A stretch of 64,000 nt of DNA from Mariniphaga sp963747515 (GTDB lineage: Bacteria; Bacteroidota; Bacteroidia; Bacteroidales; Prolixibacteraceae). The stretch's first letter is position 1. Each line of letters begins with the position of its first letter. The DNA lies in the NCBI GenBank assembly GCA_963747515.1, contig CAVVFN010000002.1, forward strand, positions 558,001 to 622,000, given 5' to 3'. The notes under the pieces were generated by a model, which was not told where the DNA came from, made no database searches, and worked only from the letters and a program-made list of their open reading frames with translations. Both the position numbers and the translations under genes were made by a program. Below are positions 25,776-35,177 of the stretch, in pieces.

Positions 25776-27341
25776 TTAACTTTTTATTACCTGTCCTTTC
25801 TGCTTTGAGCTTGTTGTTTCAGGTGTTAAACACACTGAATATAAATCGTTACGGCGGTCTTTCAGGTTGCGTACTGAACCAAAATTATGCAATTCCTTCA
25901 GAAGATCCAGATCAACATCTGCAACCAGAATCATTTCAGTATTAGGTGTTGCTTCGGCTTTTATACCTGTAGTTGGAAATGAAAAATCGCAGGGCGTAAA
26001 AACCACGGATTGGGCAAACTGAATGTCCATGTTTTCTACTTTTGGTAAATTTCCTACTGAACCGGCAATGGCAACATAACATTCATTTTCAATGGCCCGT
26101 GCCCTGGCACAATAGCGAACTCTGGAGTATCCGTTTTGTGTATCTGTAAGAAAGGGTACAAATAATATTTTCATTCCCTGCTGAGCCAGCAATCGCGATA
26201 ATTCCGGGAATTCTACATCATAACAGATTAAAATACCTACCGGCCCGCAATCGGTTTCGAAAACTTTAATTTCATTTCCACCCGATAAACCCCAGGTGTT
26301 TATCTCATCGGGGGTAATATGGATTTTTTCATAGGTTTCATAGGTGCCGTTACGGCGGCATAAATAACCCGTATTGTAAAGGTTGTTGTTACGTACCAGC
26401 GGAAAGCTTCCGGTGACAATATTTATGTTGTAGGTAACTGCCAGATTCATGAATCTTTCCCTTATTTCTTCAGTATATTCCGCCAGTTTACGAATGGCTT
26501 CAGCATAGCTGAGATGATTGTAATCGGCCATCAAGGGTGCATTAAAATATTCGGGAAATAAAATAAAATCGCTTTTATAACTCGCAACAGCATCTACAAA
26601 ATACTCCACCTGTGTAAACAATTCATTTATATCTTTATATAAACGCATTTGCCATTGTATTAGCCCTAACCTGACCACCGATTTATAGGCGATGGCTTTA
26701 TCTGTCATTTTTTGGTAATAAATATTATCCCATTGCAGAAGTACAGCATATTCTTCTGACTCTTTGTCTCCTGGCATATAGCCCTTTAAAATTTTTTTTG
26801 CATGGAAATCATTTGATAACTGAAAAGTAAGGGTTGGATCAAATATTTCTCTGTACTTAACTTTGTAGATATATTCTTTTGGCGATAATTTATCAGAATA
26901 CAGATGGTAGTTTGGAATTCTTCCTCCAAAAATAATGGCTTTAAGGTTAAGCCGTTCACACAGTTCTTTTCGGGCATCATATAATCTCCGTCCCAATCTC
27001 ATTCCCCTGTATTCCGGCCGTATAAAAACATCTATTCCATAAAGTGTATTTCCTTTTGGAGTATGGGTATTGAATGTATATTTACCAGTTATTTCCTCGT
27101 AAGTATGATCATCTCCAAAGAGTTCATATTTTAAAATAATGGATAATGCTGAACCAACAACAATACCGTCTACTGCAATAGCTAATTGTCCTTCAGGAAA
27201 AATCTGAATCAACTTTCTTATATCGTTTTCTTTCCAGTAATCTTCAGGCCAGGCAGCGTATGCCTGGAGCAATGATTCCTTTAATTCTTCATAATCGGTA
27301 ATACTCAGTTGTCTTAATTCAATCTTTCCAATATTTTCCAT
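25776..27341 (-). CDS. GNAT acetyltransferase-carbon-nitrogen hydrolase fusion
   Basis: From the ATG at 27341 the product is 521 residues; a longer in-frame start at 27395 lies inside the asd terminator and is rejected. Residues about 5-200 are a GNAT domain with the acetyl-CoA loop RPEYRGMRLGRRLYDARKEL. Residues about 225-505 are a nitrilase-superfamily amidohydrolase with the catalytic triad Glu (FPEYFNAP), Lys (YEKIHITPDE) and Cys (LICYDVEFPE). This two-domain fusion is widespread in bacteria. The hydrolase part probably acts on an amide such as a biogenic amine derivative or a deaminated metabolite, but the substrate is unknown. Likely cytoplasmic. Confidence 0.9.
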   Translation of the reverse strand: MENIGKIELRQLSITDYEELKESLLQAYAAWPEDYWKENDIRKLIQIFPEGQLAIAVDGIVVGSALSIILKYELFGDDHTYEEITGKYTFNTHTPKGNTLYGIDVFIRPEYRGMRLGRRLYDARKELCERLNLKAIIFGGRIPNYHLYSDKLSPKEYIYKVKYREIFDPTLTFQLSNDFHAKKILKGYMPGDKESEEYAVLLQWDNIYYQKMTDKAIAYKSVVRLGLIQWQMRLYKDINELFTQVEYFVDAVASYKSDFILFPEYFNAPLMADYNHLSYAEAIRKLAEYTEEIRERFMNLAVTYNINIVTGSFPLVRNNNLYNTGYLCRRNGTYETYEKIHITPDEINTWGLSGGNEIKVFETDCGPVGILICYDVEFPELSRLLAQQGMKILFVPFLTDTQNGYSRVRYCARARAIENECYVAIAGSVGNLPKVENMDIQFAQSVVFTPCDFSFPTTGIKAEATPNTEMILVADVDLDLLKELHNFGSVRNLKDRRNDLYSVCLTPETTSSKQKGQVIKS

Positions 27342-27373
27342 GTTGAGAGGTGTTAGTGTTGTAAAAAAATAAT

Positions 27374-27397
27374 AAATGCCCGGTTTGCCAGGCATTT
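27374..27397 (-). terminator. asd terminator
   Basis: On the minus strand AAATGCCTGG pairs with CCGGGCATTT around CAAA, with one G-U pair. The T content after it is modest. It lies between asd and the start of the fusion gene. Confidence 0.6.
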
Positions 27398-27427
27398 TAT
27401 TTTATCAAATATGAAATTCTGCCTGTT

Positions 27428-28438
27428 TTATTTGACTTCCCCTTCTTTAATCAGCCATTCGGCAATCTGCACTGCATTTAATGCTGCACCCTTTTTGATT
27501 TGGTCACCTACACACCAAAAAGTGATGCACCGGGGGTCGGTTATATCTTTTCTGATTCGTCCGACATAAACATCGTCCTTGCCCGAAACAAACAGTGGCA
27601 TCGGATACTGTTTTTCTGCCGGATTATCTACAACCGACAGTCCGTCGGTATGGGAGAAAGCATCTTTTACCTGTTGCACTGAGAGAGACTCTTCCGTTTC
27701 TACCCAAATGGCTTCGGAATGAGCCCTGGCAACAGGTATACGCACACAGGTTGCGCTCACTTCTGCTTCAGTGTGCATAATTTTTTTTGTTTCCCAGTTC
27801 ATTTTCATCTCCTCCTTTGTGTAATCGTTATCGAGGAAGACATCTATATGGGGTATGATATTCATAGCCAGCTGATAGGGAAACTTACTTACGGTAGGTT
27901 CTTTCCCTTCAGCTACTTCTTTTACCTGCTGTTCGAGCTCTGCAATTCCCTGAGCTCCTGCACCACTGGCTGCCTGATAGGTAGCAACCCTTATGCGTTT
28001 AATTTTTGACAGGTTATCGATGGGTTTAAGTGCCACTACCATTTGAATGGTAGAACAATTTGGATTGGCAATAATATTTCGTGGACGGTTTCTGGAATCT
28101 TCGGCATTTACTTCAGGTACAACAAGCGGCACATCTTTTTCATAACGAAAGGCACTGGAATTATCAATCATTATCGCTCCATGTTTTGTAATGGTGGATG
28201 CAAATTCCTTTGAAATTCCTGCCCCGGCTGAGGTTAAAGCAATATCAATGTCTTTAAAATCATCGTTATGTTTTAATTCCTTTACCGTTAATTGTTTCCC
28301 TCTGAATTCATAATTTGTTCCTGCACTCCTGGCCGAACCAAACAATACCAATTCATCCAAAGGGAAATTTCGCTCATCCAGAACACGCAGAAACTCCTGA
28401 CCTACTGCTCCGCTCACTCCTACAATTGCAACTTTCAT
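27428..28438 (-). CDS. asd: Aspartate-semialdehyde dehydrogenase
   Basis: This 336-residue enzyme reduces aspartyl phosphate to the semialdehyde, the branch point to lysine/diaminopimelate, threonine and methionine. It has the NADP loop GVSGAVGQEFLRVL at residues 7-20, and the catalytic cysteine 128 in NPNCSTIQM. ATYQAASGAGAQG, an RIPVARAHSEA stretch (the substrate Arg and the His of the active site), and the C-terminal FWCVGDQIKKGAALNAVQIA complete the family pattern. Length is normal. The gene is divergent from the lamin-tail gene with 86 bases between the two starts, and ends at its own terminator. Confidence 0.95.
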   Translation of the reverse strand: MKVAIVGVSGAVGQEFLRVLDERNFPLDELVLFGSARSAGTNYEFRGKQLTVKELKHNDDFKDIDIALTSAGAGISKEFASTITKHGAIMIDNSSAFRYEKDVPLVVPEVNAEDSRNRPRNIIANPNCSTIQMVVALKPIDNLSKIKRIRVATYQAASGAGAQGIAELEQQVKEVAEGKEPTVSKFPYQLAMNIIPHIDVFLDNDYTKEEMKMNWETKKIMHTEAEVSATCVRIPVARAHSEAIWVETEESLSVQQVKDAFSHTDGLSVVDNPAEKQYPMPLFVSGKDDVYVGRIRKDITDPRCITFWCVGDQIKKGAALNAVQIAEWLIKEGEVK

Positions 28439-28524
28439 TATAAATCTTTTTCTGTATTAAAAACTCTTTAATTGATTGAAATTATTTTCCGTAAAATTAC
28501 TAATTTGCCATTAATTGTATCAAA

Positions 28525-29961
28525 ATGGCCCAGAATTATCTAAAATCCTTAACAATCTGTTTGCTGTGGATGTTTAATCCGGCTCAGGCACAGGAAATTT
28601 GGCATGAAAGCTTTTCAATTCCCGGGAAAGGAGTTCATGGCAATAATGATGGAAGTGTCCATTCCGATATGTCGGACATCACTTCATGGACGCTTGAATT
28701 CTCAGGGGTTGAGCTTTTTGATTCCACCGATTATGCCAAAACCGTTTCTACGTCAGGCGGAAGATTTGAAGTACATGATGTTAATGGAGAGGTGATTTGG
28801 CGTTCGGAATGGATTAATATTGCAAAGCGGGAAAATATATCGGTTAAATTAATTTCTGCTGAAACAGGCAGCGGTGCAAATACCAGTTCAAAATACATGA
28901 AGTCTTTCTATGTTCTTGATGGTGGTGAAGAAATTCTTTTTCATGAAAATGGGGAAAATGCAGGAAATTGGGGAACAGTAAATGCCATCAGCAAAGGACT
29001 ATCAGGTGATTCTATTCAAATCGTTTGTTATTTATCAACTCATTATTCAGTGGATAAAGTAATTCTGGATGAGGTAGTGGTTTCTGCTGAAGAAAAAATT
29101 TATCCTCCGGCCCGGCCCGGTGAATTGTTATTGAGTGAAATTCTTTTTAATCCCTTTCCCGATGGAGAAGATTATGTTGAGATATATAATGCTTCGGAAA
29201 GAGAAATTCCTGTCGGAAGGCTATTTCTTGCCTCACGTGATAAAGAGTTGAAACTTACCCAGATTCATAATCTGGCGGGAAGAAATTATGTAATTCCACC
29301 GGAGAGATATATGGTAATTACAAAAGATACATGTAAAGTTTTTCGTTACTTCCGGATAAAATGTTTCGATTGTTTTCAACAGGTTTCAGATATGCCCTCA
29401 TTTAATAACGATGACGATTATGTTGTTTTATTGAACGAGAACCTTGAGATTCTGGATGAATTGAAGTATCGGGAAGAAATGCATTCTCTTTTTCTGGCCG
29501 ATAAAGAAGGTGTATCGTTGGAAAGAATTTCCTTTACTGAATCAACAAGTTCTCCTGATAATTGGCATTCTGCCTCGGGTGATGCAGGTTATGGAACGCC
29601 TGGTTATGAGAACTCGCAGGCTCAGAGTACGCTTCAGGGAAAGCCTGTAGTGACTTTTGAGCCTGAAGCATTTTCACCAAACTATGATGGGTACAATGAT
29701 GAATACATCATTCGGTATCAACTGGTTAAACCAGGTTATGCAGCCAATATTTCCATATTTGATTCAGCTGGACGTTTTGTGCAACATATTGCAAAAAATG
29801 AAATACTGGGAACCTCTGGTGAATTTATCTGGAAGGGGAAAAATGAAAATGGTCAGCGGCAACCAATTGGTGTTTATGTGGTGGTGGTTGAACTGTTTAA
29901 TACCGCAGGAGAGGTGTTTTATTATAAAGACGGGGTGGTACTTACCGATATTCTCAATTAG
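28525..29961 (+). CDS. Secreted lamin-tail-domain protein
   Basis: This 478-residue protein has a signal peptide ending near NPAQAQ. Residues about 25-185 form a beta domain without a name I can give. A lamin-tail domain follows (about 195-355: PGELLLSEILFNPFPDGEDY, VEIYNASEREIPV, VSLERISFTESTSSPDNWHS). The C-terminus (EPEAFSPNYDGYNDEYIIRY, then GEFIWKGKNENGQRQPIGVY) is a gliding-motility-type (FlgD-like) beta domain. That last domain resembles the sorting domains used by type IX secretion, so surface exposure is likely. No partner is visible in the operon sense: the next gene, recX, follows a terminator. Confidence 0.82.
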   Translation: MAQNYLKSLTICLLWMFNPAQAQEIWHESFSIPGKGVHGNNDGSVHSDMSDITSWTLEFSGVELFDSTDYAKTVSTSGGRFEVHDVNGEVIWRSEWINIAKRENISVKLISAETGSGANTSSKYMKSFYVLDGGEEILFHENGENAGNWGTVNAISKGLSGDSIQIVCYLSTHYSVDKVILDEVVVSAEEKIYPPARPGELLLSEILFNPFPDGEDYVEIYNASEREIPVGRLFLASRDKELKLTQIHNLAGRNYVIPPERYMVITKDTCKVFRYFRIKCFDCFQQVSDMPSFNNDDDYVVLLNENLEILDELKYREEMHSLFLADKEGVSLERISFTESTSSPDNWHSASGDAGYGTPGYENSQAQSTLQGKPVVTFEPEAFSPNYDGYNDEYIIRYQLVKPGYAANISIFDSAGRFVQHIAKNEILGTSGEFIWKGKNENGQRQPIGVYVVVVELFNTAGEVFYYKDGVVLTDILN

Positions 29962-30012
29962 GTACAACCCGGTTTCTTATTCAGCTGATAAGAAACGCTG
30001 CCAAACACGGGA

Positions 30013-30039
30013 CTGTTTTGAATAAAACAGGCGTTTTTT
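30013..30039 (+). terminator. Terminator after lamin-tail gene
   Basis: CTGTTTT pairs with AAAACAG around GAAT, followed by GCG and six T. A second hairpin, GTTTCTTAT with ATAAGAAAC, lies just upstream at about 29970-29995. Confidence 0.7.
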
Positions 30040-30111
30040 ATGATCCGGATTAGAAGTTAAGATTCATTGAAGGATTATTTTATAAATTTAACCATTAAAA
30101 TAGTTTAAATC

Positions 30112-30582
30112 ATGGATGATAAAGAAAAAACAGTACAGGAAATTTATAATAATTTGGCAAAGCAATGCAGCCGAACGGAAAAGTGTTCATACGACATTCG
30201 TCAAAAAATATCGACAGCAGGTTTATTAAATGATGAAGCTGATGTGATTATTGAACAGTTGAAAAAGGAAAAATTCATCGACGATGAAAGATTTGCAAAG
30301 TCTTATGTTTCCGATAGATTCAGATTTAACAAATGGGGAAAGGTAAAAATGCATCACTCCCTTAAGCTAAAGGGATTACCGGATGATTTGATTCAAAAAG
30401 CTCTGAATAGCCTGGATGAAACAAAATACCGGCTGGCATTGCTTAAAACGATGAAGGAAAAAGCACGAACAGTGAAAAAGAAAAGTAAGTTTGAGCAGAT
30501 GGGAATGATTATCCGTTTTGCTCAAAACAGAGGATTTGAACCTGAATTAATACACAGGTATCTAAATGAAGTAGTGGAATAA
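30112..30582 (+). CDS. recX: Regulatory protein RecX
   Basis: The 156-residue product consists of repeated three-helix motifs as in RecX: RTEKCSYDIRQKISTAGL, IIEQLKKEKFIDDERFAKSY, VSDRFRFNKWGKVKM and LKLKGLPDDLIQKALNSL. RecX binds RecA filaments and limits strand exchange. Length matches the family. recA is not in the window. Transcription is toward prfB, whose own promoter box lies 14 bases after the recX stop. Confidence 0.92.
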   Translation: MDDKEKTVQEIYNNLAKQCSRTEKCSYDIRQKISTAGLLNDEADVIIEQLKKEKFIDDERFAKSYVSDRFRFNKWGKVKMHHSLKLKGLPDDLIQKALNSLDETKYRLALLKTMKEKARTVKKKSKFEQMGMIIRFAQNRGFEPELIHRYLNEVVE

Positions 30583-30595
30583 GAACGATTCTTGT

Positions 30596-30603
30596 TAACT
30601 TTG
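30596..30603 (+). promoter_or_regulatory. -7 box of prfB (TAACTTTG)
   Basis: A perfect TAnnTTTG box 22 bases before the prfB ATG. No clear -33 TTTG is present. Confidence 0.45.
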
Positions 30604-30625
30604 CAATTCACATAAAGTTGAAACC

Positions 30626-31715
30626 ATGATTTTAAAAGACCAGATAAAAGACCTTCTGGAGCGCCGGGATGCGCTGAGGAGGCATCTTTGACTACGATGT
30701 AAAAAAACTTCAGTTAAAAGAAGAAGAATTAAAAACACAAGATCCTGAATTTTGGTCAAATCCTCAAAAGGCAGAAATCCAGATGAAGACTATTAAGTCA
30801 ATAAAAGATTGGACCAGTGGATTTGAAAGAGCCAATCAGGCTGTTGAAGATTTTGGTGTTATCTGTGAGTTCTACGAAACCGGTGAGGCCGCAGAGGAGG
30901 AGGTAGATAAGTTATATCTCGAAGCAGCAGGAAAAGTTGAGCAGTTGGAAACAAAAAATATGTTGCGAAACGAAGAGGATCATCTGGGCGCGGTATTAAA
31001 AATAAATGCCGGAGCCGGTGGAACCGAAAGCAACGATTGGGCAGAAATGCTTTTCAGGATGTATACCCGGTGGTGTGAAGTTAAAGGATACCGGATTAAA
31101 GTGGCTGATATGCAGCCGGGAGATGAGACTGGAATAAAAAGCTGTACGGTGGAAGTAGAAGGAGATTTTGCATACGGTTATCTGAAAAGTGAAAATGGAG
31201 TGCACCGGTTGGTAAGGTTATCACCCTTTAATGCCCAAAATAAAAGAATGACTTCGTTTACTTCTGTTTATGTAGCTCCACTGGTTGATGATACCATCCA
31301 AATTGAGATTAACCCTGCAGATATCAGCTGGGAAACATTCCGCAGTGGTGGAGCAGGAGGTCAGAATGTGAACAAAGTGGAAACAGGTGTACGCTTAAGG
31401 CATGCTCCGTCAGGAATTGTAATTGAAAATACGGAGAGCCGGACACAGGGAGGAAATAAGGAGAATGCACTCCGGCTGTTAAAGTCACAGCTCTATGAAA
31501 TGGAATTGCGCAAACAACGGGAAAAAGAGATGGAAATTGAATCCCAAAAAAAGAAGATTGAATGGGGATCTCAGATTCGTTCTTATGTGCTTCAACCTTA
31601 TAAAATGGTGAAAGACCTGCGGACAAATTATGAAACCGGAAATGCAAATGCTGTTCTGGATGGGGATCTTGATGGTTTAATGAAAGCCTACCTGATGGAA
31701 TTTGGAGGCCAATGA
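30626..31715 (+). CDS. prfB: Peptide chain release factor 2 (programmed +1 frameshift)
   Basis: The true start is the ATG at 30626: 21 codons (MILKDQIKDLLERRDALRRH and Leu), then TGA at 30689-30691. Slipping +1 on CTT continues as DYDVKKLQLKEEELKTQDPE in the long frame to 31715. The product, about 362 residues, is full length for RF2. The SPF tripeptide that reads the second stop base is in LVRLSPFNAQ, and the catalytic GGQ is in GGAGGQNVNK. RF2 ends translation at UGA and UAA. The in-frame UGA makes synthesis rise when RF2 is scarce. A later ATG at 30783 would give a truncated protein and is not the start. Confidence 0.96.
30677..30692 (+). promoter_or_regulatory. RF2 programmed frameshift site
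   Basis: An internal Shine-Dalgarno AGGAGG (30677-30682) sits three bases before CTT TGA C (30686-30692), the same layout as the enterobacterial RF2 site. The stop is UGA followed by C, the weak context used for autoregulation. Confidence 0.95.
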
Positions 31716-31816
31716 CCGGGAACTTAATCATCTCGCTTTAATGGGATTTTTTTCATACTTTTAAGAAATGATTTAATTAAGCAGCAATACGGGGCATTTT
31801 TTTTAATTTTCATTGT

Positions 31817-34216
31817 ATGTATTCAAACAATCATTTTTTTAACAGGGAAATTAGCTGGCTGTCTTTTAACGAAAGAGTATTACAGGAAGCTGAGGATCCA
31901 AATACACCTTTGTTTGAGCGCATACGTTTCATAGGCATTTTTTCAAATAACCTCGATGAATTTTTCCGGGTACGGGTGGCTACAGTCAGACGGATGGTTG
32001 ACCTGGGAAAAGATGAAGAAAACTTGCTTGGAAACTTTACTCCCCGTGAATTGCACGATAAGATTCTTGATAATGTTTACGGGCAGCAGTTAAAGGTTCA
32101 GCAAATACTAAAAGATATTCTTGTTGAGCTGAATCAAAATAATATTTTCATAATCAATGAAAAGGAACTCAATCATAAACAGGGAATTTTTGTAAAGAAG
32201 TATTTCTATGAAATAGTTTTGCCAAACCTGGTTCCTATTATGTTGAGCAAAAAAAATAAGTTTCCCTATTTACGTGACAGGTCGGTTTATCTTGCTGTAA
32301 AGCTGATGAAATTTTCAGATCCGAAGGAAATTGCCTATTCCCTGATTCGGATTCCAGGCCGGACAGTTCCACGTTTCCTTGTTCTTCCAAAAGAAAAAAA
32401 GAAAACATACGTAATGCTGTTGGATGATGTTATCAGGTATTGTTTTGATGATCTCTTTTTTTATTTTGATTACGACCTGTATGAAGCCTACACCATTAAA
32501 ATAACCCGCGACGCAGAGCTGGATATTGATGACGATATATCGAAAAGCTTTATCGAAAAAATGAGTAGTAGCCTCAAAAAACGTAAAAAAGGAAAACTCG
32601 TCCGGCTAATCTATGATAGGGAAATTCCGCAGGATCTGCTGGATTTCATATTGAAGAAAATGAAGCTGGATAATGAAGAAAATGCAGTTCCGGGAGGCAA
32701 ATACCACAACCATAAAGATTTTATGGATTTTCCTGAAATTGGAAAGAAAAGGCATTATTATACCAAACTTCCTCCCTTCAGACATAAGGATTTGCCACCA
32801 CATACCAGCATTTTACGCGTATTGCGAAATAAAGATGTCATGCTGCATTTTCCGTATCAGACATTTAATCACCTAATCGATTTTTTAAGGGAGGCAGCAA
32901 TTGATCCGCAGGTGAAGGAAATTGGAATTACAATTTATCGGGTAGCGCCTGCTTCAAGGGTTGTTAATGCCCTATTAAATGCTGTCAGAAACGGGAAAAA
33001 AGTTACTGTGGTAATTGAATTGCAAGCCAGATTTGATGAGGAAGCAAATATTATGTGGTCGAACAAGCTTCAGGAAGAAGGTGCCAATGTAATTAACGGC
33101 ATTCCTGGAATGAAAATTCATTGCAAGCTCGCCTGGGTGAAAAGAAAAGAGGAAAATGGAGACAGAAACTATGCTTACATAGGTACCGGAAATTTCCATG
33201 AAGGGACTGCCAGGGTTTATGCTGATGATGGAATTCTTACAGCCGATCAGCGAATTGCCAATGAAGTGGAAATGGTTTTTAGTTTTTTTAAGCAAAATTA
33301 CCGCCACAATCATTATGAGCACCTGGTAATTAGCCCCTTCTATATGCGGGATGTATTTCTGAAGCATGTCAATAATGAAATTGAACTCGCCAAACAGGGT
33401 AAGCAAGCCTGGATGATTCTGAAGATGAACAGCCTTATCGATCCGGAAATGATGTCCCAACTCTATAAGGCTGCTAAAGCTGGAGTAAAAATGCACCTTA
33501 TTGTCAGAGGAATTTTTGGTTTGCGAATTGACAAAAAGTGCAGAGACAATGTAAAAGCTGTAAGCATTGTGGATAAATACCTCGAACATTCACGTATCTT
33601 TTTGTTTGGAAATGGTGGGGAAGAAAAAATCTTTATTTCCTCAGCTGACTGGATGCCCCGAAATTTTAACCGTCGGTTGGAAGTTGCCTGTCCGGTTTAT
33701 GATACCGAAATTAAAAAGGAGTTGAAAGAAATGTTGAACATTCAGCTTCGTGACAATACCAAAGCACGAATTCTGGACCCATTGCTGCAAAACAATTACA
33801 ACAAAAATAATTTTGATGCAACTTACAGAGCCCAGGAAGATTTTTACAACTTTATTAAAAAACAGCATCAAATAGTTATGAAAATCTATCATTACCCCCG
33901 GTGCTCTAAAAGCCGTGCAGGTTTGAAATATCTTGAGGAAAAAGGATTCACACTTGAAGTTAAAAAGTACATTACTGAAGGCATTTCTGATAGTGAAATA
34001 AGAGAAGTTGTTGAAAAAACCGGTAAAAAACCGTTTGAACTCATCCGTATCCAGGAAAAGCAGTTCAAAGATCACTATATGGGGCTTGTACTGTCGGATG
34101 ATGAGTGGATTAAAGTCCTGACTGAAAATCCACGTCTGCTTCACCGGCCAATTGTTATAAATCAAAACAGGGCTGTTCTTGCAGATCCTCCTGATGCAGT
34201 GGAAAAGATTATGTAA
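31817..34216 (+). CDS. ppk1: Polyphosphate kinase 1 fused to ArsC/Spx-type domain
   Basis: The 799-residue product is PPK1 up to about residue 686: FNREISWLSFNERVLQEA, NLDEFFRVRVATVRRM, the autophosphorylated His435 in MKIHCKLAWV, GTGNFHEGTAR, and the second histidine, His591, in DKYLEHSRIFLFGNG. E. coli PPK1 has 688 residues, so the enzyme part is complete and reversibly makes polyphosphate from ATP. Without a stop the frame runs on at Met688 into a complete ArsC/YffB-like thioredoxin-fold domain (688-799) with IYHYPRCSKSRAGLKYL, whose Cys696 is the expected redox cysteine, and RPIVINQNRAVLADPP. ArsC genes are normally separate. The gene tail overlaps the opposite gene by eight bases. Confidence 0.9.
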   Translation: MYSNNHFFNREISWLSFNERVLQEAEDPNTPLFERIRFIGIFSNNLDEFFRVRVATVRRMVDLGKDEENLLGNFTPRELHDKILDNVYGQQLKVQQILKDILVELNQNNIFIINEKELNHKQGIFVKKYFYEIVLPNLVPIMLSKKNKFPYLRDRSVYLAVKLMKFSDPKEIAYSLIRIPGRTVPRFLVLPKEKKKTYVMLLDDVIRYCFDDLFFYFDYDLYEAYTIKITRDAELDIDDDISKSFIEKMSSSLKKRKKGKLVRLIYDREIPQDLLDFILKKMKLDNEENAVPGGKYHNHKDFMDFPEIGKKRHYYTKLPPFRHKDLPPHTSILRVLRNKDVMLHFPYQTFNHLIDFLREAAIDPQVKEIGITIYRVAPASRVVNALLNAVRNGKKVTVVIELQARFDEEANIMWSNKLQEEGANVINGIPGMKIHCKLAWVKRKEENGDRNYAYIGTGNFHEGTARVYADDGILTADQRIANEVEMVFSFFKQNYRHNHYEHLVISPFYMRDVFLKHVNNEIELAKQGKQAWMILKMNSLIDPEMMSQLYKAAKAGVKMHLIVRGIFGLRIDKKCRDNVKAVSIVDKYLEHSRIFLFGNGGEEKIFISSADWMPRNFNRRLEVACPVYDTEIKKELKEMLNIQLRDNTKARILDPLLQNNYNKNNFDATYRAQEDFYNFIKKQHQIVMKIYHYPRCSKSRAGLKYLEEKGFTLEVKKYITEGISDSEIREVVEKTGKKPFELIRIQEKQFKDHYMGLVLSDDEWIKVLTENPRLLHRPIVINQNRAVLADPPDAVEKIM

Positions 34217-35000
34217 GGTTTAGTTTCTTTTTAAGGGATTGAATTTCATCCTCCACTTTTCTTTTTTGCAGCAGAGCCTTCGAAAGTGCCAGTGCGTCGA
34301 TAACTGCTTGTTTATCGTAACTTTCCAGGATAATGTAGTAATATTCTTTTCCTAAAAACACCGCCTTCAGGTTCCGGTTTGAGTTTTTTGCTATAAATTC
34401 CATTACTCCGTTATCTTTCCCCTTTCGGTAACTTACCTTTTCCCATTTTGCTTCCATAAAATCGCTGTGGTGATTGTCGGTGCTGCCAATCGGAATTTCT
34501 TCTGTTCTGGCATCAATCTTTTGGTCGTAAACACGAAGGGCTGTATGATTCAGCCAATTCTTACCATAATAGTTGCTGCTAAGATATATTTCACCACGCT
34601 CATCAAGATGAACCTTAATAAAGGAACGATCCCATGCCCGCTCAAAATTTTGACGTTTATGAATGTATTGAGTATATCTGTCAAATTCTGTTTTTTCCTT
34701 TTGAAAGGGTTTCTCGAGAATTCCAATTTTTAATTTAAGAGAATCCAGTTGCGCCTCTTTTTGGTGGAGCAGGTCAAACTGAATTTCCTTAATTAGGTTA
34801 GTGGAAGCATTGACCGCATAATCTGCTTTGGGATATAACCCCGATATGCTGTCGAGTTGACGAAGGGCAGAAAGGGTATCGTGTTTTTCCAGCAGAGCCT
34901 TTGCCTGCCGCAGCTTAGCACTAGCTTTCTCCTCATCGGAGGGACCGCATGATGAAGCAATCAACATCAAAAGCATCAGGATTATATATGTTGTTTTCAT
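34209..35000 (-). CDS. Lipoprotein with coiled-coil segments, unknown function
   Basis: The 263-residue product has a lipoprotein signal peptide with lipobox LIASSC (Cys18). Residues about 20-105 are helical and charged (EEKASAKLRQAKALLEKHDT, HQKEAQLDSLKLKIGILEKP), likely a coiled coil. A beta-rich region follows (FIKVHLDERGEIYLSSNYYG, HTALRVYDQKIDARTEE), and the C-terminus again is helical (QKRKVEDEIQSLKKKL). Similar lipoproteins are common and uncharacterised in Bacteroidota. It converges on ppk1 with an 8-base overlap of the two coding ends, so the 3' UTRs are mutually antisense. Confidence 0.7.
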   Translation of the reverse strand: MKTTYIILMLLMLIASSCGPSDEEKASAKLRQAKALLEKHDTLSALRQLDSISGLYPKADYAVNASTNLIKEIQFDLLHQKEAQLDSLKLKIGILEKPFQKEKTEFDRYTQYIHKRQNFERAWDRSFIKVHLDERGEIYLSSNYYGKNWLNHTALRVYDQKIDARTEEIPIGSTDNHHSDFMEAKWEKVSYRKGKDNGVMEFIAKNSNRNLKAVFLGKEYYYIILESYDKQAVIDALALSKALLQKRKVEDEIQSLKKKLNLT

Positions 35001-35150
35001 TGTAAAAAATTTGTGAAAATCTTATTGTTATTAATCACCTGAAATAACCGACGAACTTAATTCATGTTGGTTAAACGAACAAATCCATTTTAAATTTTAA
35101 CGCAATTTTTCGATTATCACACTCTATTTTTTTTTACCATAGATAATTTC

Positions 35151-35158
35151 TATTTTTG
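35151..35158 (+). promoter_or_regulatory. -7 box of oxyR (TATTTTTG)
   Basis: A perfect TAnnTTTG box 19 bases before the oxyR ATG, with a T-run at about 35126-35135 in place of the -33 element. Confidence 0.5.
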
Positions 35159-35177
35159 CCGCTAAATTCATACGCTA

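Noticed and set aside
27342..27395. Longer start for the GNAT-nitrilase gene
   Set aside because: It would run through the asd terminator hairpin and adds residues without GNAT character.
30783..31715. prfB starting at the ATG 30783
   Set aside because: The upstream CTT TGA C site and conserved N-terminus show that the gene starts at 30626.
32975..33589. Antisense frame of 204 codons inside ppk1
   Set aside because: It lies opposite conserved catalytic PPK1 sequence and has no motif of its own; a shadow frame.
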